From Gammaproteobacteria bacterium (lineage in GTDB: Bacteria; Pseudomonadota; Gammaproteobacteria; UBA6429; Thiohalophilaceae), in contig JAJRZT010000102.1 of assembly GCA_024275115.1 (NCBI GenBank), positions 25,848 through 89,847 of the forward strand: a stretch of 64,000 nucleotides of DNA, given 5' to 3'. Shown here piece by piece: positions 18,467 through 26,791 of the stretch. Positions within the stretch are counted from its first letter, which is position 1. Each line of letters opens with the position of its first letter. The notes below the pieces were generated by a model. That model was not told the DNA's origin. It did not search any database and saw only the letters and a list, made by a program, of their open reading frames with translations. The position numbers and the translations under genes are program-made.

Positions 18467-19222
18467 ATGTTGGACTACCTTATCTTACTTTTAGTTTCGT
18501 TCCTTGCCAATGCCTTTTCTGCTTTTGTGGGCGGTGGCGCAGGTTTGCTGCAATTGCCGGTTTTACTGTTTCTTGGCCTACCTTTTAGTATGGCACTTGC
18601 AACCCATAAATTAGCAACGGTGGCACTGGGTGTGGGGGCAACATTAAGGCATTGTCGCGAGCGCACACTGGATTTACGCTTTTCTGGCGTTATCCTAGCC
18701 TCGGGTTTACCCGGTGTAGTGCTTGGTGCCAATATCATTCTTCAGGTTCCCGATAAGTTGGCGACGGCATCGCTGGGTGTATTAACCATTGGCTTAGGCT
18801 TTTACTCCTGGCTGAGCCCTGCATTGGGGCAACAGTTGCAGTTAAAACACCGAACCTTTACAGGGTACTTAATCGGCAGTTTTGTTATATTCTTTATCGG
18901 TATTTTAAACGGATCGCTTACCTCGGGGACAGGGCTATTCGTCACACTTTGGCTTGTTTACTGGTTTGGTCTGGACTATAAGTCAGCGGTTGCTTATACA
19001 TTGGTTCTGGTGGGCTTATTCTGGAATGGCAGCGGGGCATTAACACTGATGTTGCAAACGGAGGTGCGTTGGGACTGGATACCGGTATTACTGGTTGGGT
19101 CCTTTTTGGGGGGATATGTCGGAGCACATTTGTCGATCGTTAAATCCAATAAAATGATTAAACGCACATTTGAGGTTGTGACCATTCTGGTCGGTATAAA
19201 ATTAATATCAGGCGTGGTGTAG
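18467..19222 (+). CDS. TSUP-family (TauE/SafE) membrane permease
   Basis: A 251-residue inner-membrane protein with about eight hydrophobic segments. The N-terminal LANAFSAFVGGGAGLLQLPVLLFLGLP and the second-half GILNGSLTSGTGLFVTLWLVYWFGLD are the two repeated TSUP motifs. Relatives export or import small sulfonates, sulfite or organic anions; the substrate here is not evident. Starts at ATG 18467, 40 bases from the divergent coiled-coil gene. Confidence 0.85.
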   Translation: MLDYLILLLVSFLANAFSAFVGGGAGLLQLPVLLFLGLPFSMALATHKLATVALGVGATLRHCRERTLDLRFSGVILASGLPGVVLGANIILQVPDKLATASLGVLTIGLGFYSWLSPALGQQLQLKHRTFTGYLIGSFVIFFIGILNGSLTSGTGLFVTLWLVYWFGLDYKSAVAYTLVLVGLFWNGSGALTLMLQTEVRWDWIPVLLVGSFLGGYVGAHLSIVKSNKMIKRTFEVVTILVGIKLISGVV

Positions 19223-19229
19223 ATATATT

Positions 19230-19329
19230 TTAATCTAGATTTCCCGTCCGCTTGCGGCGGGCGCAAAACCGTTGGGGTTTCCAAAGGGGAGAAGCGGAGT
19301 CACCCCTCCCCTTTGACGATATATAATTG
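19230..19329 (+). repeat. Dispersed ~100-bp repeat, copy 2
   Basis: TAATCTAGATTTCCCGTCCG, GCTTGCGGCGGGCGCAAAAC, CGTTGGGGTTTCCAAAGGGG, then GACGATATATAATTG. It starts 8 bases after the TSUP stop. GCTTGCGGCGGGC and AAGGGGAGAAGCGGAGTCACCCC can fold. Confidence 0.92.
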
Positions 19330-19356
19330 TTTCAGCGCTTACTTTCAGGCTGGATG

Positions 19357-19686
19357 TCAGTTTTGGGGATCAACACACTTGTAAACATAAAAGGTTTGCT
19401 TTCCCATTTTTATTGGTGAGGCGGCAACTACCGTGTCACCATGGAGATCCGGGGCTGCATTTCGTGCCAACCGTTGCAGCTCTTTTGCGACTTCCGTCTT
19501 ATTGCGCTCAATGCCCGCGACTTTATCACGTACCGAAACCGTTGCCTTCCCTTTTTTAACACAACTGTTAATTTCATACGGTTCCAGTACCCGCACTTTT
19601 TCACCCCGTTGTGATAATGGTGCCCAGGTGCAGGCTAACTGGAATAAAGTACTGGCGAACAGGGTGATAAGTAAAATTCGTGACAT
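19357..19686 (-). CDS. DUF4156 family lipoprotein
   Basis: A 109-residue lipoprotein: signal MSRILLITLFASTLFQLAC with lipobox QLAC and Cys19. The mature part, VRVLEPYEINSCVKKGKATVSVRDKVAGIERNKTEVAKELQRLARNAA, matches the DUF4156 family of small envelope lipoproteins. A Cys pair (NSC and YKC) may form a disulfide. No function is established for the family. A single-gene unit on the minus strand. Confidence 0.8.
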   Translation of the reverse strand: MSRILLITLFASTLFQLACTWAPLSQRGEKVRVLEPYEINSCVKKGKATVSVRDKVAGIERNKTEVAKELQRLARNAAPDLHGDTVVAASPIKMGKQTFYVYKCVDPQN

Positions 19687-19769
19687 GTTGGTAGGCTCTC
19701 AATGGTAAATAGTTGGCAAAATATTACAGAAGAATTTGTGTATTGAAAAGAACAATAGCCAAATAATAT

Positions 19770-20177
19770 TTAAAAATTAGTGTTTTTTGAACGTCCCAGG
19801 TTATTAATTTTAGTTTTTCCCAGGATCTTCAGAAGTAAATGGCGGAAAAAGCGTAAAACAGGGTAAAAGTAAGTCGAAAGAAGTTTTGATTTAAACAACC
19901 CATAGTTAAGACGGTTGAGCATGCCTGAACGAGTGCTAATTAAGGCCAGCTTATGGATTGCATCTGCACCGGAATAAAAGTTATTTTCTATTTTTAAAAC
20001 CATGCCTTCATCTATGTCCAGTCCTTGACGGGTGACTTCATCCATTACAGCTGAATTTTCACGTGCATTGACTATTTTAAGCTGCCCGACCGTTTTTTTA
20101 ATTTGAATGATCTGGCAATAATATCGGCAGACAGGGCAGTCTTTATCGTAGATTAACAGGATTTTGTTTTGGCTCAT
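19770..20177 (-). CDS. DCC-family (DUF393) thiol-disulfide oxidoreductase-like protein
   Basis: A 135-residue protein with a thioredoxin-like redox motif near the N terminus, IYDKDCPVCRYYCQII, corresponding to the DCC motif of DUF393. VVNARENSA-like VNARENSAVMDEV and GADAIHKLALIS are also family features. DUF393 proteins commonly sit beside or are fused to HTTM membrane proteins, as here: the HTTM gene ends 27 bases upstream. The reaction catalysed is not known. Confidence 0.8.
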   Translation of the reverse strand: MSQNKILLIYDKDCPVCRYYCQIIQIKKTVGQLKIVNARENSAVMDEVTRQGLDIDEGMVLKIENNFYSGADAIHKLALISTRSGMLNRLNYGLFKSKLLSTYFYPVLRFFRHLLLKILGKTKINNLGRSKNTNF

Positions 20178-20204
20178 AAACGCTGCAGTGATTGGGTAGA
20201 ATAC

Positions 20205-20894
20205 TTACAGTGTAGCGAAAACCCGTTGTTGAAACCAGAGCAGGGCAGGGTAGGCGGCAATCCATATCCAGAAGAATCGGTTCAGCCCAAAAAAACACGC
20301 ATTCGAAAAATGAAAGCTGGCAGTAATAGCCAGTGCAATATACAGGCTGGTCGTTGACAGCAATGCAAACGGAAAGAGTAATTCAAAAAGCATTACCCCC
20401 CATGACATAAAAAAAAGTAACCGGGGTGATGCTGCCCATCGCCGAAGTGACTTGCTAACCGGGTAAGCAGAAAACTGAAAAACATCACATAAGGCGCGGC
20501 CACTGCGCCAGTCAGGATTTACAATTTTTACCCAGCCAGAAATAAAATAAGATAAAATAAGTTGCAGGGCAAGGTAACCAAAGGCCACTTCCTGCCAGTA
20601 GCGAGTTGGGGCAATGAGCGTTAACCACAAGCAAAGCAGGACTAGCAAACTCATACGATCTGCGCCGCCGTTATAAGGCCCCTGAAAACGGTGTAAAATG
20701 GCGAGCCCAAATAACAATAACAAGCTGGTTACCCAGATAGTCTGGAAGCCGATAATCAGTAGTATGGCTAATAGCAGCCGAGCTAAAAACAAGCGGCGCT
20801 CATTAGTAAAGGACACCATATGCTCAATGCTTTGCTGGGCAAAGGCAAAGCCTAGTAAAATTTCGGTCAGGCGAATGGCTGTATCAAAATCCAT
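20205..20894 (-). CDS. HTTM-domain-like multi-pass membrane protein
   Basis: A 229-residue integral membrane protein with about six hydrophobic helices. The central YLALQLILSYFISGWVKIVNPDWRSGRALCDVFQF and ASFHFSNACFFGLNRFFWIWIAAYPALLWF match bacterial relatives of the HTTM (vitamin-K gamma-carboxylase-like) fold. Middle gene of a minus-strand trio with a 144-residue partner upstream and a DCC redox protein downstream. Together they suggest a membrane redox or modification function, which is inference. Confidence 0.72.
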   Translation of the reverse strand: MDFDTAIRLTEILLGFAFAQQSIEHMVSFTNERRLFLARLLLAILLIIGFQTIWVTSLLLLFGLAILHRFQGPYNGGADRMSLLVLLCLWLTLIAPTRYWQEVAFGYLALQLILSYFISGWVKIVNPDWRSGRALCDVFQFSAYPVSKSLRRWAASPRLLFFMSWGVMLFELLFPFALLSTTSLYIALAITASFHFSNACFFGLNRFFWIWIAAYPALLWFQQRVFATL

Positions 20895-20908
20895 TTTGTG
20901 TCATTCCA

Positions 20909-21343
20909 TTATAATGCCTGTATACGTGAATGAAAGACAATATCATGCCGGAGTTTCTCACCTTGCCGTTGTACCAGCTCTAATCGAAATTGCAGATAGT
21001 TTTCTTCTGGGGATAGAGTCACCGATAATTCCTGGCTAATACGCTTTAATATTTCATCTTCACTGTGTTGGCGTACCAGGGGTTGAGTATGTTGTGCGAT
21101 AATGCGTTCAGCACAGCTCATTACAAACAGCGACTCATTCCATCTTGGGTTCCAGAGCATCCGCGTTAGCATTTGTTTAAAAGTAATATTATCCGGGCGT
21201 GGTCTGAATGTTTGCCATTGTTGTGGCGTTTCATTCTTTGTATTGAGCAAAGCAAACTGAATGCGTGGTGAGGGTGCTATTACATCGAAAAAATTCCAGG
21301 AAGGCAGCAGTGCTGGTAACAGAAGTTTTAATGTATGTAGCAT
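20909..21343 (-). CDS. Conserved hypothetical partner of HTTM/DCC proteins
   Basis: A 144-residue protein with an N-terminal hydrophobic stretch and the motif LLPSWNFFDVIAPSPRIQFAL (residues 12-32), followed by a soluble basic region. Proteins with this start are regularly encoded beside HTTM and DCC genes. It begins the trio; the HTTM gene starts 14 bases after its stop. No enzymatic motif is visible and I cannot assign a function. Confidence 0.65.
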   Translation of the reverse strand: MLHTLKLLLPALLPSWNFFDVIAPSPRIQFALLNTKNETPQQWQTFRPRPDNITFKQMLTRMLWNPRWNESLFVMSCAERIIAQHTQPLVRQHSEDEILKRISQELSVTLSPEENYLQFRLELVQRQGEKLRHDIVFHSRIQAL

Positions 21344-21359
21344 ATTTTAAAATATGTAC

Positions 21360-21446
21360 CTTAATCTAAATTCCCCATCCGCTTGCGGCGGGCACAAAAC
21401 CGTTGGGGTTTCCAAAGGGGTGCATACCCCGCTGACGATATAGACT
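21360..21446 (+). repeat. Dispersed ~100-bp repeat, copy 3
   Basis: TTAATCTAAATTCCCCATCC, GCTTGCGGCGGGCACAAAAC, CGTTGGGGTTTCCAAAGGGG, TGCATACCCCGCTGACGATA. It is shorter than the other copies because the central GAGAAGCGGAG block is absent. It lies between the start of the HTTM trio and the end of rpiA. Confidence 0.92.
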
Positions 21447-21459
21447 GATTTTTGGCTTA

Positions 21460-22116
21460 TTAATCTAAAACTTTAACGCCATCTTTCCCGCCCAGCAACA
21501 AAACATCAGCCGGTTTAATGGCAAATAGCCCATTGGTTACCACGCCGGTAATATTATTGAGTTTTTGCTCTAGTACAGTGGGTTCCATAATTTCCATGTT
21601 ATGTACATCAAGGATCACGTTGCCGTTGTCGGTTGTGAAGCCATCACGTAAAACAGGCTCACCACCGAGTTTTGCAATTTCGCGTGCTACAAAACTACGT
21701 GCCATGGGAATAACTTCAATTGGTAAGGGGAATTTACCTAAAATATCAACCAGCTTGGAATCATCTGCAATACAAACAAACTTTCGGCTGGCTGCCGCCA
21801 CAATTTTTTCTCGGGTAAGTGCGCCGCCGCCACCTTTTACCAGGTGTAGGTGGCGATTGGTTTCATCTGCACCGTCAATATAAACAGAGATTTCGCTGAC
21901 GTTATTTAAGTCAAATACTTCAATACCATGGCCTTTTAAACGATCAGCGCTAGCAACCGAACTCGCTACTGTGCCATCAATTTTATGTTTGATTTTAGCC
22001 AGTTCATCAATAAAAAAGTTGGCTGTCGAGCCAGTGCCCACACCAATAATGGTGCCGGCCTCTACATAGTCGATAGCCGCTTTTGCAACGGCTTGTTTCA
22101 TTTCATCTTGAGTCAT
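21460..22116 (-). CDS. rpiA: Ribose-5-phosphate isomerase A
   Basis: Interconverts ribose-5-P and ribulose-5-P in the pentose phosphate pathway. [41 protein letters not shown] and [14 protein letters not shown] are all family motifs, the last with the catalytic acid and lysine. ATG 22116 gives 218 residues, as in E. coli (219), and has GGAG nine bases upstream. An in-frame ATG at 22233 would add 39 unrelated residues. Divergent from ilvA, the common gammaproteobacterial arrangement. Confidence 0.97.
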   Translation of the reverse strand: MTQDEMKQAVAKAAIDYVEAGTIIGVGTGSTANFFIDELAKIKHKIDGTVASSVASADRLKGHGIEVFDLNNVSEISVYIDGADETNRHLHLVKGGGGALTREKIVAAASRKFVCIADDSKLVDILGKFPLPIEVIPMARSFVAREIAKLGGEPVLRDGFTTDNGNVILDVHNMEIMEPTVLEQKLNNITGVVTNGLFAIKPADVLLLGGKDGVKVLD

Positions 22117-22256
22117 CTTATTCTTCTCCGCATTATTCTGTATTTGTGTCCTAATCTTGAAACGAGGCCTTAAAAATGACGAAAAACATTGTTGATTAGG
22201 AAAACCACCATTATAGTAAGCATTGGCACTCATGTCCTGTATTGAAGAAAGAATTT

Positions 22257-23777
22257 ATGCATAAAGAAATAATAAAAATGGTTGAACGGATTGAGCGAGC
22301 CTCGGTTTATGAGGTTGCAGCTAAATCGCCACTGGAGTTGGCTGCAAAATTATCCCGGCGGCTTGATAATCAGGTGTTTTTAAAACGCGAAGACACACAA
22401 CAGGTTTTTTCCTTTAAATTGCGCGGTGCATATAACAAAATTCGACAATTGAGTGAGGACGATCGCAGTCGTGGGGTGATAACAGCTTCGGCTGGAAACC
22501 ATGCGCAGGGCGTGGCGCTGGCGGCACAAAAGCTGCAAATACCGGCAGTGATCGTTATGCCAAAAACAACGCCGGACATAAAAGTAAGATCTGTACGTGA
22601 TTTGGGTGGTGAGGTTGTTTTGCACGGCAATACCTATGATGATGCCTATCTTAAGGCGCGGGAATTAGCGAGCCAGAACAGTCAGGTTTTTGTGCACCCA
22701 TATGATGATTTAGATGTGATTGCGGGGCAGGGAACCATTGCAAAAGAATTACTCGATCAATGCGATTCGATGGATATGGTTTTTATTCCTGTTGGTGGTG
22801 GCGGCTTGATTGCCGGTGTTGGTGCGTATTTAAAAGCAAAAAATCCAGCGATTAAAATTATTGCAGTGGAGCCGGAAGCCGCAGCTTGTCTGGATGTTGC
22901 GATGACCTCAGGCGAACGCCAGATCCTTGAACAAGTGGGTATTTTTGCCGATGGTGTTGCGGTGCGACAGATTGGTGAACATACCTTTAATATTGCAAAA
23001 CAGTGTGTGGATGCCGTTTTAACGGTGAACACCGATGCCATTTGTGCCGCGATTAAAGATATTTTTGATGACACGCGCACCATTGCTGAACCTGCCGGTG
23101 CGCTGGCGGTTGCCGGAATAAAGCAATATTTAGAAACACATACCATGGCAGGCAAAAATGTTGTTGCAATAGTAAGTGGTGCAAATATTAATTTTGACCG
23201 GCTTCGGCATGTCGCGGAGCGAGCGGAATTTGGCGAGCAACGCGAAGCCATTTTGGCCGTGACGATTGCAGAAACCCCCGGTAGTTTTCGTGCTTTTTGT
23301 AAAGTTCTGGGGCAGCACGGCATTACCGAGTTTAATTATCGTTATGCAAACAATCATCAGGCGCATATTTTTGTTGGTGTAAAGCTGGAACAGGGTGAAA
23401 AAGATAAAAAAGCATTGATATCGCTACTCGAATTAAAAAATTATCCTGTTATTGATATGACCAACAATGAAATGGCGAAAATTCATATTCGTTATATGGT
23501 GGGTGGTCATAGCCAGTCTTTGAGTAATGAACGCTTGTACCGTTTTCAATTTCCAGAGCGTCCGGGGGCATTATTACGCTTTCTAGATCGTATGGGAGAA
23601 GACTGGAATATAAGTTTGTTTCATTATCGTAACCACGGAGCGGCATATGGACGGATCCTGGTTGGAATTCAGGTCCCGGATGATCAACAGTCTCAATTCG
23701 AGGAATTTTTAGATAAAATACAGTATCCCTACTGGGATGAGTCAGATAATCCTGCTTTTGAACTATTTTTAAGTTAA
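22257..23777 (+). CDS. ilvA: Biosynthetic threonine ammonia-lyase
   Basis: Converts threonine to 2-oxobutyrate, the first step of isoleucine synthesis. PLP binds Lys54 in FSFKLRGAY; SAGNHAQGVA and the phosphate loop VGGGGLIAGV follow. The C-terminal third has the two ACT-like regulatory domains (TIAETPGSFRAFCKVLG, EFNYRYAN; FQFPERPGALLRFLDRMG, NISLFHYRNHG), so isoleucine inhibition is expected. ATG 22257 is chosen over the in-frame TTG at 22242. 506 residues, normal length. A bidirectional terminator follows at 23905. Confidence 0.96.
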   Translation: MHKEIIKMVERIERASVYEVAAKSPLELAAKLSRRLDNQVFLKREDTQQVFSFKLRGAYNKIRQLSEDDRSRGVITASAGNHAQGVALAAQKLQIPAVIVMPKTTPDIKVRSVRDLGGEVVLHGNTYDDAYLKARELASQNSQVFVHPYDDLDVIAGQGTIAKELLDQCDSMDMVFIPVGGGGLIAGVGAYLKAKNPAIKIIAVEPEAAACLDVAMTSGERQILEQVGIFADGVAVRQIGEHTFNIAKQCVDAVLTVNTDAICAAIKDIFDDTRTIAEPAGALAVAGIKQYLETHTMAGKNVVAIVSGANINFDRLRHVAERAEFGEQREAILAVTIAETPGSFRAFCKVLGQHGITEFNYRYANNHQAHIFVGVKLEQGEKDKKALISLLELKNYPVIDMTNNEMAKIHIRYMVGGHSQSLSNERLYRFQFPERPGALLRFLDRMGEDWNISLFHYRNHGAAYGRILVGIQVPDDQQSQFEEFLDKIQYPYWDESDNPAFELFLS

Positions 23778-23904
23778 AAAACGTTTTCTAATTTAAAACA
23801 CCGTTATCACTATATGTAGCCTGGATGCAGCATAGCGGAATCCGGGATATTTGCGCATTATCCCCCACATTTCATTTTATCTGAGCTGCAAATTTTTAAA
23901 CAAA

Positions 23905-23932
23905 AAAAAGCCTGTATCTCTACAGGCTTTTT
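23905..23932. terminator. Bidirectional terminator between ilvA and the lysine-repeat gene
   Basis: AAAAAGCCTGTA (23905-23916), loop TCTC, TACAGGCTTTTT (23921-23932). A-runs and T-runs on both sides let it act on both convergent genes. Just upstream, TGTAGCCTGGATGCAGC...GGAATCCGGG (23815-23850) resembles another widespread intergenic repeat. Confidence 0.88.
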
Positions 23933-23969
23933 AATTTTGAAGCTTTAAAACGCTTATTTATGTTGCCGT

Positions 23970-24278
23970 TTATTTACGTTTCTTAGCTGCTTTCTTTTTA
24001 GCTTTTTTCTTAGCTACTTTCTTTTTAGCTTTTTTCTTAGCTACTTTCTTTTTAGCTTTTTTCTTAGCTACTTTCTTTTTAGCCTTTTTCTTAGCTACTT
24101 TCTTTTTAGCCTTTTTCTTAGCCACTTTCTTTTTGGCTTTTTTCTTAGCTACTTTCTTCTTAGCTTTTTTCTTGGCTACTTTCTTCTTAGCTTTCTTTTT
24201 AGTTACTTTTTTCTTAGTAACTTTCTTTTTAGCCTTTTTCTTGGCTACCTTTTTTTTAGCTTTCTTCTTTGCTGCCAT
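23970..24278 (-). CDS. Lysine-repeat histone H1-like protein
   Basis: A 102-residue protein built almost only of Lys, Ala and Val, with a little Thr. About two thirds of residues are lysine, and nine-residue units VAKKKAKKK are repeated in tandem. At DNA level this appears as 27-base repeats (TTTTTCTTAGCTACTTTCTTTTTAGC and variants), with silent drift between copies. It resembles the C-terminal domains of AlgP/AlgR3 and chlamydial Hc2-type histone-like proteins, which bind DNA without sequence specificity. AGGAG lies nine bases before ATG 24278. It is translated from a real start and ends at TAA with KKAAKKRK. Nucleoid role inferred. Confidence 0.8.
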   Translation of the reverse strand: MAAKKKAKKKVAKKKAKKKVTKKKVTKKKAKKKVAKKKAKKKVAKKKAKKKVAKKKAKKKVAKKKAKKKVAKKKAKKKVAKKKAKKKVAKKKAKKKAAKKRK

Positions 24279-25076
24279 CTTTACGATCTCCTAAGTTGAG
24301 CACTGATTCGAAAGAGAGTATAGCTAAGTTATATTAAAATGCTAGTAATGTTTATAGTTTTTCGTTGTTAAGCATTGTTATTACAGGTTTTTGTTGTTTT
24401 CACGCACAATATTATAAATTTTTTGTTAAAAATATTTATTTTCGTCTTAAATAACTTTTTTAAACGTAATTTTTCGTAACTAAATTTTAAAAACTTTAAT
24501 TTTTTTATATTTTTTTGTTGAAGTAAGTATTTTTGGTTAATAAAGTAAAAATGTTTATGTTTTTATAATATTTTTCATAAATATTGATGTAAAAAGTTAA
24601 ATAAGTGCCTTTTTAAGGCTTAAATTTTTTATTTATTAAAAATTTCTGTTTTTTTTTTCAAATTAAACAAATTTTTGGCTCAAAAAGTCCTTTTAATACC
24701 GTATTTTTATATAATTTTATAAATGTACGCATGATTTTATCTATTCCAGCCTTTATTCGTTGAATTTATGTGTTTGAAAGTTGTTGTTTGTATAAAAAGT
24801 TTACTGATTTTTTAATTAGCTGTCTTTTTATTCAAAAAATTGTGTTGTGGTTTTATTTTTAAAGAAAAAGTCATACTTCATGTGCATATAAATTATTTTT
24901 TTAGTATTTAAAAAATATGAGTGCTGAAAAATTATTTTACGAATGAATTTTTTTGAATTAAAACAAAATTTTTTATAAATTTGAATAATAAAAGGTGAGT
25001 TTTTTTTAAAAGCGTTATGAGAGGCGTGTTAGAAGGTTTTTAACAAGCGTAAATATAAGTTAACTAGAGTACGGTT
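24279..25076. other. Very AT-rich non-coding stretch upstream of the lysine-repeat gene
   Basis: About 800 bases without a credible gene on either strand, composed largely of A and T runs, clearly richer in A+T than anything else in the window. It separates the end of fau from the start of the lysine-repeat gene. No tRNA, terminator or strong promoter stands out, though -10-like hexamers are abundant. It could be a silenced or nucleoid-protein-bound regulatory region for the histone-like gene. Confidence 0.7.
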
Positions 25077-25673
25077 TTATCTTTTTACGCTGTGAATAGC
25101 CTTATCGGTGCTAATAAAGTGCATTGGCACATCCCAGACGTTTGTTTTTATGCTTGTTACCTGTTGAAAACTGTATCCAACACCTATTAAGTGTGGTTTT
25201 AACCAATATCGGCGTGTTTTTAACATATTAAGGGTGCGATCATAGTAACCCGCGCCCATGCCAACTCTATTTCCACTTAAATCAAATGCAACGAGAGGTA
25301 AAAAAATACTATCGAGTGTGATTATTTTTTTACTGCGCTGATTTTTTTGGTGCTTAGGTTCTAATATGCCATAACGGTTAGGAATAAGTGTTGTTGTTGG
25401 CGTAAACGGCACAAACCACAGTGGATGATGGTTGCGGGGTTGTAAAACGGGTAAGTAAACATTTTTATTGTATTGCCAGCAGGCCTGGATAAACGGCATT
25501 AAACTGAGTTCACCCTGTGTTGCCAGGTAGCAGGCAATATTCTGGCTGTGTCGGAAGGTGGGGTGTTTAACCAGTTGCATGGCAAGTTGTTCGGCTGCTA
25601 TTTGTTGTTGTCTTAGACTAAGGCTTTGTCTTTTAGCTCGAATTTGCTGGCGAATTTTTGTATTGCGGGTCAT
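25077..25673 (-). CDS. fau: 5-formyltetrahydrofolate cyclo-ligase
   Basis: ATP-dependent conversion of 5-formyl-THF to 5,10-methenyl-THF. The 198 residues contain IRQQIRAKRQSLS at the start, the substrate loop around LEPKHQKN and the signature VALDLSGNRVGMGAGYYDRTL-type motif, here VAFDLSGNRVGMGAGYYDRTLN. It lies directly downstream of 6S RNA on the same strand, the same arrangement as ssrS-ygfA in E. coli, where it is cotranscribed with the RNA. Confidence 0.94.
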   Translation of the reverse strand: MTRNTKIRQQIRAKRQSLSLRQQQIAAEQLAMQLVKHPTFRHSQNIACYLATQGELSLMPFIQACWQYNKNVYLPVLQPRNHHPLWFVPFTPTTTLIPNRYGILEPKHQKNQRSKKIITLDSIFLPLVAFDLSGNRVGMGAGYYDRTLNMLKTRRYWLKPHLIGVGYSFQQVTSIKTNVWDVPMHFISTDKAIHSVKR

Positions 25674-25763
25674 TTTTTTTTGCGGCTATTTTTCTTTATA
25701 TTTATTAAGCAGAGTTGTTATTGAGTATAGACGGGGTGCAGATTTTTTAAATGAATAAGAAGA

Positions 25764-25947
25764 GGTTCTTCCCCACTTGCACCGGTTTGATCTTTGCCTT
25801 GAACCTGAGGTTCAAGTGGGTGTTTCGGTCAACCATCAGGCTTTCCGCTACAAGGCGGACTTGCACACAAGCTGGCGTTCACACCCGAAGGTTTAAATTA
25901 CGGCTCAAGAGAACTCGACCAAGTATCGAATACGGCAGGGAAGAACC
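25764..25947 (-). ncRNA. ssrS: 6S RNA
   Basis: 6S RNA binds the sigma-70 RNA polymerase holoenzyme and mimics an open promoter. The location between zapA and fau on the same strand is its conserved gammaproteobacterial site. On the minus strand the ends pair perfectly (GGTTCTTCCC with GGGAAGAACC) and bound 184 bases, the length of the E. coli RNA. Internal blocks match E. coli 6S: TTGAGCCGTAATTT, GTGTGAACGCC, AAGCCTGATGG and CACTTGAACCTCAGGTTCAAG. Exact ends may differ by a base or two. Confidence 0.93.
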
Positions 25948-26084
25948 ATGGGGATATTTTACTATAAAAAACGGCTTTAGCGTGCGATTTGATCGTCAAT
26001 AAGGGGCTTGATTTTACGGATAAAGGTGGTAGCTGTTTTGAAAATTTTTTTTATTGAGAAGGGGTTGGAGAAAAATAGCGTACC

Positions 26085-26408
26085 TTAAAATTCCATTTGC
26101 TGACTTTTAAATAATGCTTGTTCGATTTTTTCCTGTAAACCTTTAATGCGGGTGCCGATTTGTTCGTCAGAGCTAATTTTTGGGCTGTCCCCATCGCGAT
26201 TGAGTAGTTCATGTGAAATATTAAGCGCAGCCATGACGGCAATGCGGTCTGCACCGATAACTTTGCCATTATCGCGAATTTCGCGCATTTTTTTATCTAA
26301 AAAGTCGGCTGAGCGGATTAAATCGTGACGTTCGTCATCGCTACAGGTGACTAAATAATCTTTATCAAGAATGCTAACGGTAACTGCAGGATTTTTGACT
26401 TCACTCAT
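26085..26408 (-). CDS. zapA: Cell division protein ZapA
   Basis: ZapA bundles FtsZ filaments at the Z-ring. The 107 residues have the beta-hairpin/helix head VTVSILDKDYLVTCSDDERHDLIRSADFLDKKMREIRDNGKVIGADRIAVMAALNISHELL and a coiled-coil tail, as in the family. It overlaps the upstream coiled-coil gene by 8 bases, so the two are translationally coupled. 6S RNA follows downstream. Confidence 0.93.
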   Translation of the reverse strand: MSEVKNPAVTVSILDKDYLVTCSDDERHDLIRSADFLDKKMREIRDNGKVIGADRIAVMAALNISHELLNRDGDSPKISSDEQIGTRIKGLQEKIEQALFKSQQMEF

Positions 26409-26607
26409 TTTCCAGTGCCTTTAATCGGGTAATCATTGATTCAACTCGCGTTTTTGCAAGTTCAGTTTTTTCAATAAGTTGATTCCGTTCTTTTGTTAAG
26501 TGCGTTTGGCTGTCACGTAAGGTTTTATTTTCGTGTTGTAGCCGGTCAACGGCTTTGATTAAATCATCAACGCGCGTTTCGAGTTTTTTAAGATCCAGTT
26601 CTTCCAT
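26401..26607 (-). CDS. Small coiled-coil protein, TIGR02449/ZapB-like
   Basis: A 68-residue protein that is one continuous coiled coil: LDLKKLETRVDDLIKAVDRLQHENKTLRDSQTHLTKERNQLIEKTELAKTRVESMITRLKALE. Small proteins of this type (TIGR02449) lie directly upstream of zapA in many gammaproteobacteria and resemble ZapB. The overlap with zapA (8 bases) supports a joint role in Z-ring assembly, which is inference from context. Confidence 0.82.
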   Translation of the reverse strand: MEELDLKKLETRVDDLIKAVDRLQHENKTLRDSQTHLTKERNQLIEKTELAKTRVESMITRLKALENE

Positions 26608-26791
26608 TGCAGTTAAGTCGATACTCTTTATTATTGTCGGATTTTTGTCTTAATCTGACTGCTAATATAGAGCGAGAGCCGCAGAGGGTCAACGGAAATA
26701 AAGCACATTTTTGCTGATATTTTACTGTTCAAGCCTGTATCAAGCATTTAGGATCACATATCTGATTGTTTAACTAAAGAAAAGTGATTAA

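Noticed and set aside
22117..22233. N-terminal extension of rpiA to ATG 22233
   Set aside because: RpiA from ATG 22116 has the family length and a ribosome-binding site. The extra 39 residues are not family-like and would nearly touch the ilvA start.
23970..24278. Regular 27-base repeats that look like a CRISPR or minisatellite array
   Set aside because: There are no spacers, the period is a multiple of three, and the frame is one open lysine-rich protein with a ribosome-binding site.
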